Shown here one piece after another: positions 52,811-60,675 of a stretch of DNA of 64,000 nucleotides. The notes under the pieces were generated by a model. The model had not been told where the DNA came from. It saw nothing but the letters and a program-made list of their open reading frames with translations, and ran no database searches. Source of the DNA: Sphaerochaeta sp. (GTDB lineage Bacteria > Spirochaetota > Spirochaetia > Sphaerochaetales > Sphaerochaetaceae); the NCBI GenBank assembly GCA_018399495.1, contig JAGYOG010000008.1, positions 22,859-86,858 on the forward strand, written 5' to 3'. Position 1 is the stretch's first letter. Every line of letters starts with the position of its first letter. The translations under genes and the position numbers were made by a program.

Positions 52811-54195
52811 ACAGCCTCCTCTTTGGCAGCTTTTTTCATCATACGCTTGCTGATGGCATTTGCCTTTTCAGTAAGTTCTTGCTCATCATATCCGACCAGC
52901 TGCCCGTGGTCGACTACAACCTTTCCGTTGATGATTGTATAATCAGTGTTGTGATTGGTTCCACAGAACAGCAAGCTTGCAACCGGGTCACTCTGACTTC
53001 CTGCATAGGGTAACGTAGAAACATCAAAGATTGCCAGATCAGCAGCCCACCCTTGTTCTAGACGGCCTACATTGGAGAAGTTGAGTGCTTTCGCACCATT
53101 TTCTGTTGCCATGGTGAAAGCATCATTAGCGCTGAGTGCACCCGAGCCGTATTTTACACGTTGCAAGAGCATTGCCTGGCGTACCTCAGCGAGCATATCA
53201 GAACTGTCATTGCTGGCACTTCCATCTACTCCAATCGAGACGTTGATACCCTTCGGCAACATCTCATTCACACGGCAGATGCCACTACCCAAGCGCATAT
53301 TTGAGGAAGGGCAATGGGCAATATGAGTACCTGTCTTCGCAAGTATCTCCAGCTCTTCATCATTGAAATGGATACCATGTGCATAGAAGACATCGTCCCC
53401 AATCAAATTACACTCCTGCATCAGGGCAAGAGGACGCATCCCATACATCTCCTCACAGAAATCAGCTTCATCATAGGTCTCACAAAGGTGAGTATGCAAA
53501 CGTACTCCGTATTTCCTTGCAAGTACAGCGGTCTTTGTCATCAAGTCCTTGGTGACACTGAAAGGGCTACATGGAGCAAGGGCTATCTTGTGCATAGCAT
53601 CTGGAGCACTATCATGATAGGTCTTGATGCACCGCTCACTATCAGCAAGGATTTCCTCCTCAGTCTGAACAACACTGTCGGGAGGAAGTCCTCCGTCTTT
53701 TTTACTCAGACTCATGGAGCCTCGTGTAGGACTGAATCGCATCCCCAAGGTATCTGCAGCATCAAATTGCAAGCCCATCAAATCTCCCTTGAAGGAGCGG
53801 GGATAGAGATAGTGGTGGTCGGTGGTAAGCGTACATCCAGTCTTCATCAGCTCAGCCATTGCAAGCATCGATGAGTAATAGACTGCTTCCTCATCCACAT
53901 ATTTCCATACTTCATAGAGGAACTTCAGCCAATCGAAGAGCTTTGCATTCTGCACAGCTGGATGATTTCTTGTTAGTGTTTGATAAAAATGGTGATGGGT
54001 ATTGACCAAACCAGGGATAACCACATGGTTTGAACAGTCGATTGTGCGCCCTTTCTGGAGAGCAGCCAAGCCCCCCTCGGGAGCAATTTTGGCTACCTTG
54101 TTGTTTTCAATCAACAAATCGGCGCCCCAATATTTTTTCCCATCAAATGTGGGTTGTAGACAGTAGATGTTCTTCAAGAGAAGCGAGGAACTCAT
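52807..54195 (-). CDS. 8-oxoguanine deaminase
   Basis: A 462-residue amidohydrolase. It matches 8-oxoguanine deaminases over its length: VIPGLVNTHHHFYQTLTRNHP, TTDHHYLYP, RFSPTRGSMSLSKKDGGLPPDSVVQTEEEILADSER, APCSPFSVT, RLHTHLCETYDEADFCE, HGIHFN and GVDGSASNDSSDMLAE. These enzymes convert 8-oxoguanine to urate and can also act on isocytosine-type substrates. SsnA lies elsewhere in the cluster (55781), so this is a second, distinct amidohydrolase. ATG 54195 is preceded by AAGGAG about 10 bases upstream and by a long hairpin-rich leader. Confidence 0.88.
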   Translation of the reverse strand: MSSSLLLKNIYCLQPTFDGKKYWGADLLIENNKVAKIAPEGGLAALQKGRTIDCSNHVVIPGLVNTHHHFYQTLTRNHPAVQNAKLFDWLKFLYEVWKYVDEEAVYYSSMLAMAELMKTGCTLTTDHHYLYPRSFKGDLMGLQFDAADTLGMRFSPTRGSMSLSKKDGGLPPDSVVQTEEEILADSERCIKTYHDSAPDAMHKIALAPCSPFSVTKDLMTKTAVLARKYGVRLHTHLCETYDEADFCEEMYGMRPLALMQECNLIGDDVFYAHGIHFNDEELEILAKTGTHIAHCPSSNMRLGSGICRVNEMLPKGINVSIGVDGSASNDSSDMLAEVRQAMLLQRVKYGSGALSANDAFTMATENGAKALNFSNVGRLEQGWAADLAIFDVSTLPYAGSQSDPVASLLFCGTNHNTDYTIINGKVVVDHGQLVGYDEQELTEKANAISKRMMKKAAKEEAV

Positions 54196-54440
54196 GCCTG
54201 TATATCTCCTTCTTCCTGCAAGGACACAACACATAGGTGTTGGTGCTACACTTGCAATATTTTATGAGGACGGCATGCGGGTAGTTCCGCAAGGAAGGAG
54301 TGGAGAAGGAAGGGGGCAACTCCACGACCTTGGTTCTTTCTCTGTACCCTGCAGGCAGAGCCCCTTTTGCACTTGCCGGGCTAGTTCCAGTGTTTCACCA
54401 TTATCTTATGAAATAAGCAATGAAACATCATAAGCTCCAA
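54196..54440 (-). ncRNA. Candidate structured leader of 8-oxoguanine deaminase mRNA
   Basis: The 245 nt upstream of the deaminase hold no ORF but many hairpins: CAACAC/GTGTTG (54227-54242), TGCGG/CCGCA (54276-54291), GTGGAG/CTCCAC (54300-54325, competing with GGAGT/ACTCC), CTCTG/CAGAG (54340-54360), TGTTTCA/TGAAACA (54391-54427) and CTTATGA/TCATAAG (54405-54434). It matches no riboswitch class that I know. It could be a new regulatory RNA or an accidental structured leader. Confidence 0.4.
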
Positions 54441-54471
54441 ACAGCCACAAGGCTTTGTACCCTGTGGCTGT
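54441..54471 (-). terminator. Hairpin after ygeY
   Basis: Perfect 9-bp stem ACAGCCACA/TGTGGCTGT, 13-base loop, 35 nt past the ygeY stop. The U-tract is only three bases, so termination may be partial. Confidence 0.5.
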
Positions 54472-54505
54472 AGTATACCATATTTCTCAAGTACTATGCT
54501 ACGTG

Positions 54506-55720
54506 CTACTTCTCCAAGGAGTAAGGAAGCATTGCATAGAATGCAGCACAAATCTCAAGATCATCCACGCGATTGATTTCGTTCGGTGCATGAGCCTGAG
54601 ACTCATCACCAGGACCGAATCCAATAGCAGGAATCTTATGACGACCGGTGGTAGCAACCAAATTGGTGGAGAATGTCCACTTGTCAACTACTGGCTTCTT
54701 TCCGAAGAGAGCATCATGACCGGCAACACCAGCTTTTACCAGAGGATGGTCTGCGTCGATCTTCCAAGTGGGGAAATACAGCTCTTGAGAATACTCTTTC
54801 TTGGTCCAGCCGGTCTTCTCATAGTTTGGCATCTCGACAACAATGGACTCTGGATCGTCACCGGTTGCCTTGCTGATGTAATCACGCACCTGACCGATGG
54901 CAAATTCTGCATCCTCACCCCAGGTAAGACGACGGTCAAGGTAGAGCATTGCATAGTCTGCAACTGCACACTGACTCGGTCCCCTTACATCCATCTGACT
55001 GACTGTGATGGTTCCCTTTCCGAGGAAGTTTTCTGCATCCGGCTTGAGGTCTTTGTTCAACTGCTCAATTGCCAGAGCTGCCTTTGCAGCCTTGTAGGAA
55101 GCACTCACACCACGTTCAGGTGCACTACCATGACAGGAGATACCCCTGAGGATAACCCTAATTTCCATACGACCGCGGTGACCACGATACAAGCGACAAG
55201 AGGTAGGTTCTGTGGAAACCACCAAATCGGGCTTGAAGTTCTCTTCTTCAATGAGGTATTTCCAGCACATACCATCACAATCTTCTTCCATGACAGTGAA
55301 GGTGAAGTAAACAGTGTATTCACCACCGTATCCGAGCTCCTTAAGGATTCTTCCGGCAGTGATCATGGATGCTGCACCACCCTTCTGGTCACTGGAACCA
55401 CGTCCCCAGATCTTGCCGTCTTTGATCTCGCCACTGAAAGGATCGAAATCCCAGTTCTTCAGGTTACCAACCTCAACGGTATCGATATGGGCATCAAATG
55501 CAAGCTTCTTGGAACCATTACCTACGCGGCCGATGACCGAACCCAATCCATCAATGTATACCTCGTCGAAACCAGCCTCTTCACAAAGAGTGACGATAAG
55601 GTGACAAACATCCTCTTCTTGTGAGCTGTAGCTCTTGGTCTGTACCAACTTTGAAAGATTCAATGCCGTGTAGTCGCGATACTCGGCAGCCTTTGCCCTA
55701 ATTTGTTCTTGAATTGCCAT
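54506..55720 (-). CDS. ygeY: YgeY, M20 peptidase-like hydrolase
   Basis: A 404-residue M20 metallohydrolase of the YgeY group. AFDAHIDTVEVGNLKNWDFDPF, WGRGSSDQKGG, MEEDCDGMCWKYLIEE and STEPTSCRLYRGHRGRMEIRVILRGISCHGSAPERG match E. coli YgeY closely. Zinc ligands are H and D in AHIDT and the EE pair. YgeY is a marker of clusters for selenium-dependent molybdenum hydroxylase and of anaerobic urate degradation, where it hydrolyses a diureido intermediate. Its ATG has AGAGG about nine bases upstream. Confidence 0.93.
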   Translation of the reverse strand: MAIQEQIRAKAAEYRDYTALNLSKLVQTKSYSSQEEDVCHLIVTLCEEAGFDEVYIDGLGSVIGRVGNGSKKLAFDAHIDTVEVGNLKNWDFDPFSGEIKDGKIWGRGSSDQKGGAASMITAGRILKELGYGGEYTVYFTFTVMEEDCDGMCWKYLIEEENFKPDLVVSTEPTSCRLYRGHRGRMEIRVILRGISCHGSAPERGVSASYKAAKAALAIEQLNKDLKPDAENFLGKGTITVSQMDVRGPSQCAVADYAMLYLDRRLTWGEDAEFAIGQVRDYISKATGDDPESIVVEMPNYEKTGWTKKEYSQELYFPTWKIDADHPLVKAGVAGHDALFGKKPVVDKWTFSTNLVATTGRHKIPAIGFGPGDESQAHAPNEINRVDDLEICAAFYAMLPYSLEK

Positions 55721-55780
55721 GTTACATTACCTCTTTCGTTCTCTATATCTCTATATTCTTCTGCGTTGTAATCGAACCGT

Positions 55781-57103
55781 TTACGGAGCGATTGTATCAA
55801 CTTTTTCCCAAACACGCCCAGCAACTTTTGCTGCCTCGTCGTAAATTTTCTGTACATCAAGACCTGGGAACTGATGGTTTTCCATCACCAGTTTTCCGTT
55901 AACCATGACACTTTCCACGCAGTTGCTACTCATACCCCATACAAAATGTGTTGCAGCGTTGTCTGCAACCAACGGGGTTGGTGCATGGTAGTCACAGATG
56001 GTCAAATCAGCTTTGTAGCCGGCTGCAACCCTTCCATACTTTCCATCAAAATATTTTTCAACCAACTGGTTGCCACGATTCATGGCAGTCACGAAATCAG
56101 CAGGCCACCAAGAACCACCCTGATCTTTGTGTTTGAAGAAGGCAATCTTGAGCTCCTCAAACATATTTCCACCACAGCCATCTGTTCCGATAACCAAATT
56201 ATCGACCTTCTGGATATGTTTGCAGTAACCAACGTTGTTGTTCATGTTGCTACGGGCATTATGGGCAAGGAACGTACCATGAGCGTTGATTTTTTCTATC
56301 TCTGCTTCATTCAGCCAGAGCCCATGCACCAAGAGAGAGTTGTCAGTCAAAAGTCCAAATTTCTCCAATCGGTCTACAATGTCCAGATTGTACTTATGGT
56401 GACTGTGCACTACATCATACTTGTCTTCTGCAACATGGAGATGCATGCCGGCACCTGTTTCAGCCATAGCATCGCTCATAAGCTTCAATCCAGCATCGGG
56501 AATGGTGAACGGTGCATGCCCCCCAATCATTCCACGAACCAGATGACTGCTTTTTGCAGCCATGGCAAACCGAAGGTTTTCCTCGATGCCTGCTTCTACC
56601 TCTTTCATCCCACCATTTCTATCAGTGATTTCGTAGCAGGTGGCTCCACGTACCCCAACCTCTTCCATACCTTTTGCAATGGTATCCAAGGATCCTGCAA
56701 TGTAAGAAGGACTTGCATGGTGGTCAATGCAGGTGGTGGTACCACTTGCAATGGCGTCCATCGAGCTGATCAAGGAGCTGTAGTAACAAGCTTCCTCATC
56801 CAACGCGCGGTCGATACGCCACCACCACTCCTTCAGAATCTGAATGAAGTCGGTCTGTGGGCCTGCTGAGGCAAGCATGCCTCTGGAAAACCCTGAATAG
56901 TAGTGGTGATGGGAACAGACATTGCCCGGAATTACCGTCTTGCCTCTTCCATCTATAACCTTATCTGCTTGTATAGTCTCTGATGCACCCTTTCCTACCT
57001 TGGTGATGACATCGTCAACAATGACAATATCTACATCTTCCTGCACGGTAAAAGGCGGTTGGGTCTGCATGATCCGAGTTTGTTTGATTACCGTAGTAGC
57101 CAC
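55781..57103 (-). CDS. ssnA: SsnA amidohydrolase
   Basis: A 440-residue amidohydrolase matching E. coli SsnA along its length: GNVCSHHHYYSGFSRGMLAS, WWWRIDRALDEEACYYSSLISSMDAIASGTTTCIDHHASPSYIAGSL, GGHAPFTIPDAGL, LHVAEDKYDVVHSHHKY, HNARSNMNNNVGY and GTDGCGGNMFEE. In urate catabolism clusters it is thought to open or hydrolyse a purine-derived ring. It starts with GTG 57103 behind AAGGAGG, 11 nt after the ygfK stop. Confidence 0.92.
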   Translation of the reverse strand: MATTVIKQTRIMQTQPPFTVQEDVDIVIVDDVITKVGKGASETIQADKVIDGRGKTVIPGNVCSHHHYYSGFSRGMLASAGPQTDFIQILKEWWWRIDRALDEEACYYSSLISSMDAIASGTTTCIDHHASPSYIAGSLDTIAKGMEEVGVRGATCYEITDRNGGMKEVEAGIEENLRFAMAAKSSHLVRGMIGGHAPFTIPDAGLKLMSDAMAETGAGMHLHVAEDKYDVVHSHHKYNLDIVDRLEKFGLLTDNSLLVHGLWLNEAEIEKINAHGTFLAHNARSNMNNNVGYCKHIQKVDNLVIGTDGCGGNMFEELKIAFFKHKDQGGSWWPADFVTAMNRGNQLVEKYFDGKYGRVAAGYKADLTICDYHAPTPLVADNAATHFVWGMSSNCVESVMVNGKLVMENHQFPGLDVQKIYDEAAKVAGRVWEKVDTIAP

Positions 57104-57113
57104 ATAATCCTCC

Positions 57114-60100
57114 TTATGCTTCCACGTACCCAAGCAGGTAGCTGTATGAGGTGTATACCTCTTCAATCAAGGCGGCAACTTCATCAGTTATACCTTCCTC
57201 TTCTCCTACCAGGATACCGTCCGCGTCCATCTCACACTCGTAGATTTTTCCATCAAGGCGAACCAAGATATCCTCACCTTCTGCGAAGAAACCACTATTC
57301 TCTGAGTTCTCAAAATCATCCTTTCGGCTGAAGAGGGTGAACTTCTTGCGATAAGGGCCTCCATCATAAGGACAGAATGTTTCACAGTTACCGCACTCGT
57401 TGCAGTATGCATCGAGGTGTAGAATCTGGAATGGATCAGCAAACAACCCAGTGTTCCTCACATCTATTGCAACGTTTGCGCGGTTTGGACAAACATCCAC
57501 ACACTTATTGCAGAGATACGAGCATTCCATACATCTGGCAGCCTCAGTGGCCGCAAATTCCTTATCAGAAAATTCCTTTGAGGTGAGGATATGACTCTTT
57601 TTGTCAATAACTTCGGCAAAAAACTCATTTTCATCTTGTTCAAGTTGCACCCTGTCCTCGTCGCTCATCTCATCTTCTTCAAATGCATCTTCATCGTCTT
57701 CGTGATCGTGGTCATAGTGCTCATCGTCTTCTTCTTCTGGACCAACCACCTTATCGATGGCTGCTTCAACTGCCGCTCTAGCACTTGCAAGACACCTTAC
57801 AACGGTAGAAGGACCACTCTGGGCATCACCAATGACATATACGTCGGAAACTTCAGATTCCTTGGTATCCTCATCTGCCTTGGCCCAACCTTTTTCGTTG
57901 ACAGGCACTCCGTACCAGGTAAGCTTTTCTGTATCGGCATGCTCACCAATAGCGGTGATCATGATGTCAGCTTCAATGGTGAATGTCTCATTGGTTGCTA
58001 CAGGTCTTCGTCTTCCACTTGCATCCTTTTCACCGAGTTCCATTTTACGGACGGTAAGGACATTCCCATCAAACCGTTCAGGATTTGCGAGGAAGATAAA
58101 TTCAACATTCTCTTCCTTTGCCATACCATATTCTTCATGGTCGGCCGGCATCTCCTTCTCAGTCCTACGGTAGATTACAGAAACTTTCTCAACACCCTTG
58201 ATCCTGGTTGCAGCACGTGCGCTGTCCATTGCGGTGTTACCACCACCGACGACCACGACATGCTTTCCGAGGGAGAGCGTTGAAGGATCCTTCCTGAATG
58301 CAGAGAGGAATGCAAGAGAGGGCCTGACCCTGCTCCGATCCCCCTGTAAGGGAATATCATTGTCAACCTCGCTACCAATTGCATAGAAGATATAGGAGTA
58401 ACCCTGCTCACGCAGTGCATCCACGGTCATCTTCTCTGAATCTACTCCATAGTTGAACTGTACGCCATGAGCCTTGATGAACTCGACATCACTCTCAATG
58501 GCTTCCACGGGAAGACGGAATCCAGGAATGACATGACGTACCACACCACCTGCACTCTCTTCCCTCTCAAAGACCGCAGTATCAAAACCGGCTCTTGCGA
58601 GGAAATATGCTGCAGAGAGACCGGCAGGACCTGCTCCAACGACTGCTGCCTTGATATCAGCCTTGTCAGTTGGGCCTTCCCAAAACTGCTTGTACTCTTC
58701 GAATCCGTTCTCCACTGCTATGCGCTTCATATCACGGATACGCACTGCTCCCTCATAATCCATGCGGGTACAGTGCAGCTGGCACTGGTGGTCACAAATA
58801 TGGCTGGTGATGGCAGGAAGGGCATTCTTGTCATAAATGACTGCCAAGGCTTCACCGTAGCGCCCCTGACCAACAAGCTGTATATATTCGGGTACGTCCT
58901 GATGAATCGGACATGCTATTTGACAGGGTGCAACATAGCAATCAAAGAGGGGAAGCTTCTCCCCAATCTTCACGGTATCGGTTCCCCTGAAGTCTTTTTC
59001 AGCTACCGCGTACTTTCCGTCCCGTGCATCCTCAGACAATTTCTCAAGCTTCTTGACATCAATACCATCCATTTCCCAAGCATCACTTGTTTCAAGAATC
59101 TCCACGAGCTGCTTCATGCGGGTATATCCACCCGGCTTGAGCATATCGGTTGCCAAGGTAATTGGTCTGATACCGCTCTCGAACAGAGCTTTGATTGTAA
59201 AAGCATTGGCTCCACCGCTGTAGCTGATGGGGAGCTTTCCGTTAAATTCCTTGCTGAGCTTGAGCCCCACAGTTGTTGAGATAGGAAGCAAGATACGACC
59301 TGACATATACATCTCACCGCCGGGAAGTACCCCTTGATCGTTTACTGAACCAAGAGTATTGGTGAGTTTAACACCGAAGCCCCTGCCCTCTTTCTTTGCA
59401 AGGTCTACCAAGCGATGCAGCATGGCAATGGCATCGGGATACTGCAGGTCATGTTCAAAGCTTTCCCTGCTGATGGTTAGGTAATCATAGCCTAGATCAT
59501 CAAGGATTTTGCGGACTGTATCAAACCCGAGCAACGTTGGATTGAGTTTTACAAAGGTATCCACCTTCTTCTCAGTCAGCATATACCTACAGATTGCTTC
59601 AATTTCCTTTGGAGGACAACCATGCATGGTACTGAGGGTAGTCGATGGACTGATATTCCAGCTGATCTTTTTGCTGATACCTTTGACATTCTTCTCAAGT
59701 CCTTCCCAAGGAGTACCTTCGAACAGACCTTCTTCCAAAAGTGCTTCCAATTCATCCAAGTACTCAGCAAAGCGTTCATCCTTGCGTGCGTCAATCATGG
59801 AGTCGATAAATTTCTGCATCTTATCTGTCTTGATGCCTTCCAGGTTGTAACCCACAGACATATTAAAGATAAAGGAAGGTTTCTCGAATTTCCCGTTCTG
59901 CATGACTGCTTCAAGCAGATGCAGGATGATCCAAGCCTTTGCATACTCGTCCCATGCTTTAGGGAGGGTATACTCACTGGACCACTCAACGTTGTATCCT
60001 TCGTCCCGTGCATCAATACAGGGTTTCTCAATCTCCAATGAATCAAGCACCTGTACTGTCTTCAATTCCATGAATCGGCCACCAACAAGATAACTTGTGA

Positions 60101-60308
60101 TGATATTCTGGGCCAACTGGGTGTGTGGACCTGCAGCAGGTCCACAAGGGGTAGCACAACTCTGGGAGAATACGGATAGGCTGTGCTTGCCGCTCTCATC
60201 ATAAAATTGTTCTTCGGCAATGCCGAATATGGCATGGTGATTTCTGTACTCACCAACAATACGGCTAATAAGTTCCGCGAAAGGAACTGGGCGCATAATG
60301 TCTCCCAT
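57114..60308 (-). CDS. ygfK: YgfK, iron-sulfur flavoprotein (putative selenate reductase subunit)
   Basis: A 1064-residue protein. Residues 1-430 form a dihydropyrimidine-dehydrogenase-like barrel (STMHGCPPKEIEAICRYM, PISYSGGANAFT). A GltD-like part has CYVAPCQIACPIHQDVPEYIQ and ICDHQCQLHC for Fe-S clusters, then VVGAGPAGLSAAYFLARAGF and VVVGGGNTAMDSARAA for FAD and NAD(P). The C-terminus has two [4Fe-4S] motifs (CSYLCNKCVDVCP, CNECGNCETFCP). An acidic, histidine-containing linker lies at about residues 854-895 (for example EEEDDEHYDHDHEDDED). YgfK is thought to transfer electrons between NAD(P)H and ring-reducing steps. ATG 60308 has AAGGAG six bases upstream. Confidence 0.9.
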   Translation of the reverse strand: MGDIMRPVPFAELISRIVGEYRNHHAIFGIAEEQFYDESGKHSLSVFSQSCATPCGPAAGPHTQLAQNIITSYLVGGRFMELKTVQVLDSLEIEKPCIDARDEGYNVEWSSEYTLPKAWDEYAKAWIILHLLEAVMQNGKFEKPSFIFNMSVGYNLEGIKTDKMQKFIDSMIDARKDERFAEYLDELEALLEEGLFEGTPWEGLEKNVKGISKKISWNISPSTTLSTMHGCPPKEIEAICRYMLTEKKVDTFVKLNPTLLGFDTVRKILDDLGYDYLTISRESFEHDLQYPDAIAMLHRLVDLAKKEGRGFGVKLTNTLGSVNDQGVLPGGEMYMSGRILLPISTTVGLKLSKEFNGKLPISYSGGANAFTIKALFESGIRPITLATDMLKPGGYTRMKQLVEILETSDAWEMDGIDVKKLEKLSEDARDGKYAVAEKDFRGTDTVKIGEKLPLFDCYVAPCQIACPIHQDVPEYIQLVGQGRYGEALAVIYDKNALPAITSHICDHQCQLHCTRMDYEGAVRIRDMKRIAVENGFEEYKQFWEGPTDKADIKAAVVGAGPAGLSAAYFLARAGFDTAVFEREESAGGVVRHVIPGFRLPVEAIESDVEFIKAHGVQFNYGVDSEKMTVDALREQGYSYIFYAIGSEVDNDIPLQGDRSRVRPSLAFLSAFRKDPSTLSLGKHVVVVGGGNTAMDSARAATRIKGVEKVSVIYRRTEKEMPADHEEYGMAKEENVEFIFLANPERFDGNVLTVRKMELGEKDASGRRRPVATNETFTIEADIMITAIGEHADTEKLTWYGVPVNEKGWAKADEDTKESEVSDVYVIGDAQSGPSTVVRCLASARAAVEAAIDKVVGPEEEDDEHYDHDHEDDEDAFEEDEMSDEDRVQLEQDENEFFAEVIDKKSHILTSKEFSDKEFAATEAARCMECSYLCNKCVDVCPNRANVAIDVRNTGLFADPFQILHLDAYCNECGNCETFCPYDGGPYRKKFTLFSRKDDFENSENSGFFAEGEDILVRLDGKIYECEMDADGILVGEEEGITDEVAALIEEVYTSYSYLLGYVEA

Positions 60309-60358
60309 TACTCACTCCTTCGAAAAGTGTCGTCGGTTTCAATACCCGACCCTTTTTC

Positions 60359-60386
60359 ATTCTAATGCAGTTTGAAGAGAAGTCAA
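60359..60386 (-). promoter_or_regulatory. Predicted promoter of ygfK
   Basis: Minus strand: -35 TTGACT (60381-60386), 16-bp spacer, -10 TAGAAT (60359-60364). Confidence 0.55.
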
Positions 60387-60393
60387 TATTTTT

Positions 60394-60409
60394 TGCAACA
60401 TTTCGCAAC
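60394..60409. promoter_or_regulatory. TGCAAC-N5-GCAAC box, ygfK
   Basis: Plus strand TGCAAC-ATTTC-GCAAC, units at 60395 and 60405. There are 30 bp between this box and the -10 box, exactly as at ygeW. Confidence 0.6.
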
Positions 60410-60599
60410 AAATTTGAAAATCTACTCTCATTTTCTCTTTAATCCATCTAGATACATTTTACCTATAAAAAGAATCATCCTATAGTGAGCATAGCATATA
60501 TGTCCTTATTGAAAAACGTACTTTTCGCTAGTATCATTGATTTGAACTACCGCTTAACGCAAATTATTTTTCAAAAATTCAACTTTTACGAATATTCTC

Positions 60600-60627
60600 T
60601 TTACATTTTTTCTCATTACGGTATACT
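60600..60627 (+). promoter_or_regulatory. Predicted promoter of the PLP enzyme gene
   Basis: -35 TTTACA (60600-60605), 16-bp spacer, -10 TATACT (60622-60627), about 49 nt upstream of the start codon. Confidence 0.55.
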
Positions 60628-60675
60628 TGATTAATCTAAATAATAGTAACAAAGTGTCACCACGGAGGAATAGGC

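Larger units (their letters stand above)
60309..60675. promoter_or_regulatory. Divergent control region, ygfK / PLP enzyme
   Basis: An AT-rich 367-nt gap with no ORF. It holds the ygfK promoter (60359-60386), the GCAAC repeat (60394-60409) and the promoter of the PLP enzyme gene (60600-60627). The middle part (60410-60599) contains no feature I can name. Confidence 0.6.

Noticed and set aside
54196..54440. Moco or cobalamin riboswitch
   Set aside because: Some G/C-rich stems suggested it, but neither class's conserved sequence blocks could be placed.
54455..56869. Two long plus-strand frames over ygeY and ssnA
   Set aside because: Both are antisense to strongly matched enzymes and show no initiation signal.
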